From: Taenia hydatigena
Taxonomy: Eukaryota > Platyhelminthes > Cestoda > Cyclophyllidea > Taeniidae
NCBI GenBank assembly: GCA_036345935.2
Contig: JADWOT020001471.1
Coordinates: 22,146 to 86,145, forward strand
DNA length: 64,000 nt
Reading direction: 5' to 3'
In this document: positions 14,111 to 24,573 of the stretch, piece after piece
Numbering within the stretch: the first letter of the stretch is position 1
Layout of the letters: each line of letters opens with the position of its first letter
Notes under the pieces: model-generated
Seen by the model: the letters and a program-made list of their open reading frames with translations, nothing else
What the model was told of the DNA's origin: nothing
Database searches by the model: none
Position numbers and translations under genes: made by a program

Positions 14111-15100
14111 AATCGCACAGAGTGGTTAGATCTTTACGGATGGGCTTATTTAAAATGCATGCAAACACGGTACACAACTACGGGCTTTGTCATATGCAGT
14201 GATCACTGATCAGTTTGATGCTTTTACATTGCATTTACTTATTTTGCCGGATTCCGGTAGATTTTCTCTGAATTCATGCCAATTAGTAAAGTCATGAAAC
14301 TTTGGACTCGCTACTGTGGACTGAATCGTAGCCCTTACAAAACATATGTACCGCGATTCTCTATTCTTCTGCATGTCGGGTCGCCTTCACCATGGTGCAT
14401 TTTCGCCCCACTCTAAAAGCTAAATTGTGTGGCACGTTGGGTGTCACTTTGTTGATGTCGTAGGAGGTTTTCATCAATTTACACGGTCCCTTTTTAAGTT
14501 CCTAATAAATTTTGCTCAATTTTGCTCACACCAGAGGGATCTTGAAGGCTCCGACCTGTAAATTTTCATCTCCTACAAGAGTGCAGTGAATTAAACCTGA
14601 TTAAACTGCATTCGTCATTTTGACGGGTGGTAAGGGTGAAAGTATTTCTAGGCAGAGCAACCAAGTAAAGCAGATGTGCGTGCAAGATTAAATGCCTTAA
14701 AATTTCCACGTTCTATGTTGAACGCAGTGTGTCCGTTCACAAAGCTGTAGGTGCACAGGGTACGATACGTGCGACGGATGGATAGGCTTTGAAAAGGAAG
14801 AACTTAAGGGTTCAGCTAACAGTCTCTAAGGGTAGAATTTTTTTACGCTACTGATCTTACAGACTGTTAATACTCCTAGCACAATGCTTTTAAAAATATC
14901 GTTTAGCAATAGTAACCGATCGAAAATAATGCGTCTTGCCTTTGACTTTGTCTAGTGGACGACCAATTTACCTTACAGCCCTTTTCTCCAATCTTTGCCG
15001 ATCCTTAAACTAATTTAAGCACTATCGTATTGTCAGCAATCTACTATTCACAAAGTTCCAATTTTACTAATAGTTTATGAAATTCATTTGTTTTGGCACT
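13790..15100. repeat. Right copy of the diverged duplication (partner 10,640-11,400)
   Basis: This is collinear with 10,640-11,400 through four anchor blocks given in that entry. The two copies bracket most of the muscleblind-like relic, and the last finger-like fragment falls inside this copy. No coding frame is conserved between the two copies. Confidence 0.5.
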
Positions 15101-16235
15101 ACATTTTAGATGTCATCTCTGAGTGCTCGCGTGGTTATCATTTGGGTGTGCGGCTTTCGCTACCACAAATGTGCTGCATGACTGCTGGTTTGAGTAAGAT
15201 TTTAGTGATTCGCTTTAACTCTTGCTCTTGTCCTGGTACATGCAACACGGCTCCCAGCATAAAGAGTTATTCTGCATACAGATTTTATTCATGCCTTTGT
15301 GCATCATTTTGTTAATACAGCGTTCTACCCGGTCGATCGCCTCGCCGTGTTTTGGTCATTCACTGATTTTTAATTGCTTCTTCTGTCATGGTTGACTATA
15401 GCTCATTTGTATCATATACAACGTGTTTATTAAGGTAAATATTTTGCTTCCTCACCAATACTTAATTCTTCAGACCAAAAAGGATGCTTTGTGAAGTTGG
15501 CATTTCACTTTTATTCTAGAAAAAACCATAAGTGCATTTAAATAAGGCTGCAGGAAGATGTACAAGCTATGTTCTTTGCACAAATTAATCAACAAAATGC
15601 ATAAGGTGTGGTTTTGCAACGTGCAAGAAGCAAACTACGATAGAGACTGCAGTTTTTGACATTTCATTTATCAGACGATGAGGAATGACTTAGGTTACAA
15701 CTAATCACATTTGGTGGATTAGATCTTGGTAACTCCCAGCCATGGCGGTAGGCCATTTTCCGTTATAATAATGGAGAATCTGTCTGTAAAGGATGCTTTT
15801 TGCAACCTCTGCTCTCTGCGAGATTCGCATTATCGTAAAGAAAATTGTAGTAACATTTCTCATTTGCATTGATGCACAATGTAATCAACGGTCCAAAAAT
15901 GATCTCATAACCTTTTTGCGATGGTGACACGTCAAAATCGATTTTTTTGTCTAAGATCGCAGTAGCTGCAAATTATGCACTCACGATTTAACGTGCGGTA
16001 GTGCAGACGCCCCAATGACTATGCGCAACAATGAACGACCGCTGAGGATTACTATCACCATTGACTTGTGACCACCCTCCATTATGTCACTGACATTCTT
16101 TTAATATCTTACCGCTTCTATTAGGCCTAGGTTATTAGCATTGCAACGAGAAAGAGATTACAGTACACGAAATGCCGCACATTCCTTATCCCAATTAGAG
16201 CCTAATAAAAGGCGACCAAATGGACCGCCGCTACG
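15100..16235. other. Unassigned sequence
   Basis: One 75-codon open frame ends at 15,315; it is unrecognised and without splice support. No repeat was noticed until the tandem array that begins near 16,240. Confidence 0.4.
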
Positions 16236-16239
16236 TGAT

Positions 16240-17170
16240 ACGACTAATTTCGGTTACTTTCCTAACGTAAACTCAACACGCATCGCATGAGACGAGGACA
16301 TCAGGAAATAGTAACAGTAGGCGAGAGGTCGCGGAATGTCTTTTCTGATCGAGGCTAAAATCAAGCGCACAAAGTTTTGTATCAGAGACATAACCTGGCT
16401 ATTTCTGACTCTAATCCCAAGGTAAAATATAAACGCTTCGAATGAAATCCAAGCGGCATTACTTAATTCGATGGCATCAGAAAATACTAATAGTAGGCGA
16501 AAGCTCACAGATGTCTTTTTCTAATAAAGGCTAAATCAAAAGGAATGAAATCGAGCGCAGAGATATAACTTGCATATTTTCGGTACCTCGCCTAAGTAAA
16601 TTTGATGTGAGTTGAGTTGAATCATGTCGCCATCGCTTAACTCGAAGACATTACGGATGATTTTACAAGAAAAGAGGCCGCGGAATCCATGTTTTGGTCA
16701 AGGCTAAATCAGAAGTGATGTTCCGAAAATGCAGTGACTACTCGACTACCTTCGGTTCTTTTCCCAAATTAATCTCGGTTCGCTTCGACCGAGACTTAGT
16801 AGTCACTACTTAAATCGACAGCTTCAGAATATATTTGCACTAGATAAGACGCCACAGAATTTCTTTTCTGATCAAGGGTGAAATCAAAATTGATGGATTG
16901 CGGCGCAGTAGCATAATACAACTGATGCAGTTCCAATTGCAACTAACCTTGATTTGAGCAGAGCAGAACTAAGTTGTCCTGGGTAAGGCTGAATCAAAGC
17001 AAATTATGTGTAAAGATTAGCGATTTAGCGCTACTATTTCCCGTTCCCTTGGAAATATAAATTAAATACCCCTCTACCCAAACCAGTTCGCTGCTAACTA
17101 GCATCAAAAGCAGTTGCAGAAGACTGGAAGCCTTGGAATTTCAAATCTGAATAAAGCTGGCGTAAAATGG
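16240..17170. repeat. Degenerate ~175 bp tandem repeat array
   Basis: A core close to ATGTCTTTTCTGATCAAGGC followed by TAAATCA recurs at about 16,337, 16,511, 16,688, 16,859, 16,974 and 17,138. Spacings are about 174, 177, 171, 115 and 164 bp. A second element (ATC-CTTAACTCGA--GCATCAG) recurs ahead of several cores, for example near 16,460 and 16,635. The units differ by many substitutions and small deletions, so this is an old minisatellite or satellite remnant. An 84-codon minus-strand frame at 16,254-16,508 lies inside it and is regarded as incidental. Confidence 0.6.
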
Positions 17171-17584
17171 ATAAAGTAGGTACCATATTTAACCATGCTA
17201 CATCAACTTCCAGATCTTGTCAAGATCATTTCTAAACCAAAGCATAAGAAACATGGAACGGAGCGCAGCTAATGAGACACTCACGAACAAATTTGCGATG
17301 GTTCCAGCTGTACATTGATATAAACTGTCATTTCTTCCCATTATGGCAGAACGGGAACAGCGGCTTTTTGCATGGTTTTCAATTAATTTCCCTTCGTCTT
17401 GAAGTATCTCTTAAATACTTTGAGTTCACTGATGCTCTCTGCGTATTCTACAGATTTGTTTATTAGCCTTCATTAACGACCCGAATAAAGCAGCTATCGC
17501 TGTGTAATAACAGTAAAAACATAATAACTTGTAAAATTGGCGAACAAGTAATCAATATTACTTATTTTGCAAGAAAAAACCTGA

Positions 17585-17960
17585 CGAAAACCCATAAAAT
17601 ACTGTTTACTCTTACCTGGGATGTGTGCGAAGTAATGGCATAGGCAGAATTCTGATTCCATGTAGCTGCTCAATTATTCCATGCTCAACGATATAGGCGC
17701 TAGTGGAACAAGATGCATCCCCATGTGAGTTAAAGGACTGAATACCATTGCTATCAAATAATCCCTGACAGTTCGGATATACGGGCTCTTTATAGCTCCC
17801 AATGCAACGACAGGAGGAATGACACTACTACCGCCAATGACCTTGAAGACGAGGAGCGAATAAGTTAATTTAAAGGCTTGTTTCCTTAACGCGAAAGTAC
17901 TAAAAGCGACTTAACATGGAATTTATGTATTACTTTCATATTTTATGCATATTTTGATTT
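17585..17960 (+). repeat. Diverged repeat, copy 1 (partner 38,355-38,780)
   Basis: It starts with CCATAAAATACTGTTTACTC, followed by TTACCTG and GTGTGCGAAGTAATG. It ends with a stretch containing CCGC-AATGAC-TTGAA-GA and AAGGCTTGTTTCCTTAACG. The same blocks in the same order are seen at 38,367-38,710. The source element is not recognised. GTAAG in the reverse complement of TTACCTG could be a splice donor, which hints at a minus-strand transcribed origin, but no exon could be read. Confidence 0.5.
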
Positions 17961-18095
17961 CAAATGGTGCATGGCACATTTGGTTTGTTTTTTTTGTATT
18001 TTACTTGATTAACTAATGCGAACCTAAGTTGAACTCGAAGATATTAATTAGTACACTCGTGTAGCCGCATTTTTTTCGAAATTTATAGGTACACC

Positions 18096-18284
18096 TGTTG
18101 CGTCCCGAGGCTCCCTTGAAGGCGAAAGAAGGCAGAATGCTAGGGTAGAATATATAGATTCACCGGACCGAGGGAAAAAGACTGCTGGCATGGCCTGGAG
18201 GCCAGTCCATGCAGCTAGGGCAATACGGCAACCTCTGTGACCTTGACAGAAATCGGCATTTCTAACAAACAAAGTACTACAACA
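18096..18284 (+). mobile_element. Short LTR-like element, best copy (189 bp)
   Basis: This begins TGTTG and ends CAACA, an inverted terminal dinucleotide arrangement (TG...CA) typical of LTRs. A TATATA box-like string lies at 18,151. Its 3' half contains GGCATGGCCTGGAGGCCAG and CTCTGTGACCTTGACAGAAA, both found again in four other places in the window (18.36-18.53, 21.80-22.01, 33.83-33.88 and 43.63-43.72 kb). No target-site duplication is obvious. Short LTRs without coding capacity fit TRIM-type elements, which are known from taeniid tapeworms; assigning this copy to a named family needs a database search. Confidence 0.5.
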
Positions 18285-18355
18285 CCTATGCATTTACTTA
18301 TTCATAGAACATGCAAGAGCAACGTTTTGCATTTTATTATCCCCTACACCACCAC

Positions 18356-18535
18356 TGCAGCGTTCTAAGACTTATCTGAAAGCAAAAGAATAAATAATGC
18401 TCGGGCAGAAAATATGTGTTTGCCAAACAGGAAGGAATCTAAGCCGCCGGCATGACCTAGAGACCTCTTCACCTGACAATGGCTATAGAGCCACTCAAGT
18501 GACCGTAACCGAAACCAGCAGTTGCACAACCTAAG
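18356..18535 (+). mobile_element. Second, more diverged LTR-like copy next to the first
   Basis: The sequence from TGCAGCG onward aligns along its whole length with 18,096-18,284. Shared blocks are AAAG-AAAAGAA, AATGCT-GGGCAGAA, GGCATGACCTAGAG, AAGTGACCGTAACCGAAACC and AGCAGTT. It lies in the same orientation about 70 bp downstream of the first copy. The pair could be the two LTRs of one very short element or two independent insertions. The stronger divergence favours independent ages. Confidence 0.45.
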
Positions 18536-21500
18536 CGCTGCATCCGCGCCCTTAAATCTAGCTGTGAATATTCATACCTTTACTAAGGACACGGCTCACA
18601 ATTTTAGTCTTTGACAATATTACATTGCATCGTAGGCACTCCTCTTATGCCAATAGTTTCATCTTACACGAGATGTTAAGATTAATATGGGGTACATGCT
18701 CCTAGAACATTTATATTTCAAGCTATTACGTAGTTTTGCTGAGGCTGATTCTTTAACTCTTTGTGAACAGCTAGGTAATAAGCACAAACACTCCTTTGTG
18801 AAAGGCATGCATGCCTTTAATGTGCACATCATATGCATTTCGATCAGTTGACAAAGCTTTGCTTGACTGCCTCTGCTTTACGACTGCGGTGGTTGTGCTG
18901 GCTTCACCGAAAAGGAGAAATCGAATTGATTATCAAATTCATAAAAAGTGAAAAGCAATAATAGAAAGAGGGCTAAAGTTATAAGAAGAGGGAGAGGAAA
19001 GAGAAGGCGCATTGGTAATTAAAAATGGATACAATCGATGGAAATAAAAGGCTGCCCCTAAAAGGCTATAGTCATTCCTCCTCCAACAATGCCAAATTTG
19101 CCTTTTCGCGAGGCCAGTCCATTTGCTTCAACCCCTGCCTTTGCTAGACATCGGTTCCTCACTTCTCCAATGACATTTCTATACTTTGATCCCCAATTCC
19201 TGCTGGTCCTCACTCTCGTTCTCATTCTCGCACTTCCCATTTCCTTTCTCTACCTACTTTCCTTCTTCTTTTGATTGCTTCGGTCATTTTTCTTCAAGTC
19301 CTTCTTCTCCTACCTTTATAATGCCAGTAAAACAATCTTAAGCTACCTTAAGACATCCACATTGAGATACTGCACCTATCATTACTTGGCTATTTACATT
19401 CCTAATTGCCACTTACAAATGGCCTGGTGTGTTCGAGTGGGGTGGTCATCCAAGTTCTTAAATGCTTAATTTAGGGCTCTGGAATGTATGCACATCTATT
19501 TGCATTCATGGTAAGCAGTGCAACATCTAAATTTTTTAAGTTCTTTTTCCATTTCAGACAACTCTCTGCTCCTCATTAGCAGCATTCTCACCCACTCTTC
19601 CTGCTTAAGTAGGCATGAACATTACGTCTCTAATATTTACCAGTCTCGCCATGTCTAATACCTCGAAAATCACAAAAAGACCAGCACTACGGTCAGCCAA
19701 TAGAGTCCCTTGATTTCAAGTTAGAATCATGATTAAAAAAGTTAGAATACCACCTCTTAAAAAGAAGTTACATTTTTTTAAAGTTTTACTTCAACAAGCT
19801 ATGCTCAAGATGTCCTTAAGATACAATCTCATGCGTGTGCAACCCAACGATGGCTTATAAACCTTGTCGGAGAACATGATTTCAGAATTTAGAATAACCA
19901 GTACGCGACGATTACACTACCGATGATCTTATTGGCATCTTGAAGGCGTTGCGGACTTCAAGAGGTAGCAGTGCCGGCACTGTCTCGCCAATTTGGATTT
20001 TCATCGTTTCTAAATTCTGGCAGGCATGGTACGCGGGATGCTACAGAACGGAGAGAAAATGCGCAGCAAAGTGGAAGGAAGTTTAAAAAAAACCATAAAT
20101 CAGATCGACTAACGCACAGTTAAATAGAATATGGTTTTTTATCATTTTTGACTTCATTTATTTGTCCCACTCGCCAACCATGCATGAGATTTTGCCCTGG
20201 TTAATGGGTTTCGTTGATCGATCGCCTGCTTGACGGGGTAACCCAAGTGCAACGAGGACAGAGTGTATGCACTTATCAATCCATCGATCGACCAGCATCG
20301 ATGGGTCAGCAAAGGGGCGCACGCTGAGAGCGCAACCCATAGAAATCTCAACCACACATCCACCAACCCATTCAGCTGTGACTTATCGATGATCACATGT
20401 GGTCGCCATTTCCCAATGCCTTTTTGCCACAACCTTTGACTTGAAGAAGTAGGAGTAGGTGGTAGGGCAAGGTGTTCTTTTGAATGCTAGTACAATTGCT
20501 TAGTAATTAAAAGACTATTAGCTAAAGGTACCCTATCATAAAATATCTTTTGAGGCTAGCGGAGAGACACAAGAGGAGAATAAATGTCGTAGTGATTCTG
20601 CTCGAGTAAACTATCACATTAAATGACTCCTAATATGTCATAGATAGAAGAGGGTAAACGCAGCCAAACCTTTTGTTCAACTGTCTGCTGCCAGCAAAAT
20701 CCCTCGCCTATCATTCGAAACCACGGCGGTAAAATCCATTCCTATTAAAGTTCTGTTTTACCATCAACACTTAGTGGGTTCTGAAGACATTTAATCGTTA
20801 AATTGAAATTGTTGAGATGCTGGCGAAGACAAGGAGGCAATTGACTGCAGATGCATGTGCTCATTTTATTCAAACTGTCGAATGTATTTTTATGAGGGCA
20901 GATAATGACAACTGTCTAACATTTTACTATATTGGCAGGTTACGAAAAAGATTTCAATTGCACGCTGATTGTAGGAGAGCAGTGAATTTGAAACGAGGGC
21001 GTTCACATGTGGGCATTTTGTGAGGTGGTAACAGTGCCTATAGGATGCTCAAACCCATCCATAGAAGACCATAACTTGATGGAGAAGAATGTACAGCCGA
21101 CAGACGTTGATGTGCCTTTTTTAACGACCTAATAAGGATATAGAGCATTTTGGAATGCAACGCTTATACATTAGCGATCGCAGTGGACCACTGCTGCCAC
21201 TTCTTCTGTTGATCAAAGGATTTAAGGAAGGCCTACATATTAACTTACACTTACCCCTCCTCTAAATAATCTCTACCACTACTGCTCCTACTTTGAAATC
21301 AAATTCGATAAAATTGAGTAGGCCAGACAGAAATAAGGGTAACAATCAGACCAGGTGATAAAATTGTAGGAATTCGAGAGTCGTCTGCTGAAACAAGGAC
21401 CTATGCGCATCGCTATCATAAACACTCTCAGCGCTTGCACTTGCATCTTCCTCTGGATCAGCAAGCATATTTTTTAGCATTTTGTGATATATTTAGTGCT

Positions 21501-21800
21501 ATCTTTGAGAATCGGGAATGTACGAAGACAAAGGATCTTGAGTGGGATAGCAAAACAATACCCAGTTGAATAGATATTGTGTTTATCATGAGTGCTTTGA
21601 CGATTTGCTCAATTTATAGGGCCTCAAAGATTGAGGGAATAGCAGGAGAAGAAGACAAATAATTGAGTTGATGGTTCGCGAATTCACCAATGTCAATGAC
21701 ACTGTTCACCATATGAAGAGAACAAAGTGTCAAATGACCAACCACTTACAGCTTAATCGTGTCAGCATAAAGCTTAAGGACTTGACTGTCGATTAAAGCT
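18536..21800. other. Unassigned sequence
   Basis: Open frames here are 60-92 codons. The longest (20,154-20,432, minus) sits in a locally GC-richer patch with several TCGATCGA-like strings and is not recognisable. No gene, tandem array or dispersed repeat was identified. Confidence 0.4.
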
Positions 21801-21802
21801 AT

Positions 21803-22010
21803 TGTAGGGGTTCTGAGGCTCCCTTGAAGGCAAAAGAAGGAAGAATGCAAGGATATGATATATGTATGTATATATCTACATATATACATATATATGTACA
21901 TATTTAACAGACAGAAGGAAATGAGCTTCTGGCATGGCTCGAAAACCAGCAATATGGCCACCTCCGTGACCGCGACTAAGACCGGCGGCCCAAACAAACT
22001 AAGTATTACA
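21803..22010 (+). mobile_element. LTR-like element interrupted by an AT microsatellite
   Basis: It runs from TGTAG to TTACA and aligns with 18,096-18,284: GAGGCTCCCTTGAAGGC is identical in both, followed by the GGCATGGC block and a CACCTCCGTGACC-G-GAC block. Between them lies a ~45 bp alternating TA/CATA stretch (about 21,858-21,903) that replaces the TATATA box region of the better copy and suggests microsatellite growth from it. Flanks show no clear target duplication. Confidence 0.5.
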
Positions 22011-24030
22011 CTGTGGCTCCACTCACAAAACTATAGGAGGGTGCATCCAATATTGGCAAAAGACCGCCTACAATATCATATAGTCGTGTGAGTCATAATG
22101 GCGATGCAAAATAAGGGATTCACTGCCGGACGTGAAGTGGGATTTAAATTTAAGAAGAGGGGATAATTGGCACTGTTGTCGCATCCCATCTAAAGATATA
22201 ACTGCGCATTTATGCAACTAGAACACATGAGCTCACGCATAGGATTATCGATAGGTTCGCGGTAAAAGTAAATTGCTAGAACATGTGAAACATGCGTCAA
22301 ACCAACTGCCACATGCATCATTTAAATAAAGTCAGAAATTTGAGAGTATGATTTGATGAATCAACCATATTTTGAGCTCGTTTGTGCCCGGACTGTCTTT
22401 AAATTCGCCAGCCTGCTAATTATTTTTAAGGTCACCGGCGGTGACTTTGTTTCTTATTCCGATAAGGTGCTGAACAGGTCGCTGCATCGGAAGCAGCAAA
22501 ATTTTGGCAGGGGGACTCTATTTTCGAAGAAGGGCAATTCATCAAACTCCTAGGCACTACTTCGTAACAATGGCTTCGGAGGTCCTGAATCCCACAGGAA
22601 TGTGTGTGGATTTACCGGAATATATTTTGATTAGCATGGGCCATTACTTCGCTGATAACTTAGGCAAGGGTGAATTGAATCTTATGATTTTTATTATGTC
22701 ACTTATGCGCAAAGTAAATAATGTTACCCTTTCACTAGACAAATCAAATTTACTGTTCATTCTCAATATTTTCAGGATTAACACACGGATGAGGATGCTT
22801 TATTAGAATCGCTATAATACTCACGTGTGCATAAGATGCAGAGTATATTATTTAAGCCAAAGTACTTACCTACTGCCAAAACGTGGTTAGAAGTCTTTGG
22901 GTCAGAAGATAAAGGGTTTCAATTATAAATTAGCTGAGGTAATGAGGTAATGAGATGTAATGTGTTTATTGTGATTCTAGCTATATCCATTTTACATATT
23001 AAATCACCTCTCACCTATACGGGATAATTAGAACCAGATCCTATATCTGCGAATTCAATTATTTCCGTGGGAGAAGCGCAGGCACAGTATTTGTTCGGAC
23101 ATTGCTGACGCCATGCCTACTTTAATAGGATGTGGATTGATTACGTTGCTCATCGATTCTGCTCCAAATTAATTGCATAGTTCCCACCACAAAGACGGAG
23201 TGACCACTTTAAAATCATCACCAATTATTCTCGCGCTTTCTGCCAAATTTTACGAAATTATCAAGTTTCCCGTCAACCGCCTTCATAATGAATTGGCATG
23301 AAATGCCTCTAAAAGTGACTAGAGACAACGTTGAGTAGGGCGTATTCAGGTCACAGTTTGATGCTTTTTAGAGTGTAATCCATGGACTGATTAAGGGACT
23401 CAAGATGAAACCTGTAGATCACATGAACCTGGAATCCTATTTTATGGAAAACAAGCCTAAAAGCCCCTGCGCCTTGCACTGCACTACCACCAATCACTAC
23501 CTATGGCCTCGTATTTGCAGTCTCGCAATCCATGGATTACCCACCTTCGTGCCGCGCATAGACAGTGGTCTCAATTTCTTCGCTCTAGCCTACTACCCCG
23601 ATGACGTGCATGAAGATAATGCACAATTTTATTCAAGCAGTGTGCACTTGTACCTCGTGACCAAAATTATACTCTATTAGGACTCAAGTCATATTGTCCT
23701 CACTGGCCATGACCAATCATATAATATTACAGATGAGAGGACAATCTAACATGCTTGACTGTTGCTTAACTCCCTACTTTACGGCGCCAGGGATTACTAA
23801 TAGGATTAAAATCACATTAAAAGTGGATGTAAGGTCTGGCGATTCTGGCTGCCTCAATTGCGTGTGGATCAGTTCAATCAAACGCCATATGTAAAAGCAA
23901 GGAAACAAAGCTGCAAATATCGTGTTGTTATGGCATATAGAAAATAAGTAGAATCGCGAAATGCGTGGCTTTTTCTAGTTTTTTTCTTAAGCACAATTAA
24001 TAGAAGCTTTTAGACTCAAAGAGGGTCAAG
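22011..24030. other. Unassigned sequence with short plus-strand open frames
   Basis: Plus-strand frames at 22,353-22,553, 22,504-22,806 and 23,405-23,680 are 66-100 codons. They have no recognised motif and no convincing splice sites. Nothing else is seen. Confidence 0.4.
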
Positions 24031-24116
24031 AATCTTGATTTGCATTCTTGTGTTGATTGTGCTAAAGTGGATTGCTTCACAAAGCGATCATTGTGCTTTC
24101 CCCGCGAACTGATATT

Positions 24117-24573
24117 TTACTCCACCTCAAACGACTTCGTCTGTGATCCCAAGCTCCACAAGGCTGTGCGTGGAAAGGAAATGCCACGGTGTTCTCCAGT
24201 TAGTGGCAGTGCCGAAAGGCCAAAGCCGGTCCAATTTCTGATAGCGCTAAGGACCGGTTCCCAAACCTCAGACTTGCCAATCCACTTCCTCACAATGGCG
24301 ATCGGTATCAACAAACTGATTATCCCATCGACAGGTAATGAAGAGGCAGCAATAAAAGCGAAAACATCAGCAGTAATGCCCTCGATTTTGCTTGCGGTAA
24401 AGAACATGTGTACCTCGGTAACAGCCTTCACCTACAACTCGGCAACGGTACCTTAGATGTGCGCCACCAAAAACAAAAAGTGCACACACAGATCGAGAGT
24501 TAGCAAAGACGAGTGTAAAACAGCAATTTTGCCAAGAGATGAGTTCAAGAATAGAACGGTTGTGCGCCTTCAT
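24117..24573 (-). other. Coding-like segment with hydrophobic helices, family unknown
   Basis: On the minus strand the frame 24,431-24,117 is open for 104 codons. It contains a long hydrophobic stretch (ADVFAFIAASSLPVDGII, then SLLIPIAIV) followed by a positively charged RKWIGKSEVW, as at the cytosolic edge of a membrane helix. A further hydrophobic piece (CALFVFGGAHL) lies upstream in another frame, ending near 24,466. The arrangement could be two exons of a multi-pass membrane protein or a relic with a frameshift. A 138-codon frame on the plus strand overlaps it, so coding strand is uncertain. I do not recognise the family. Confidence 0.22.
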
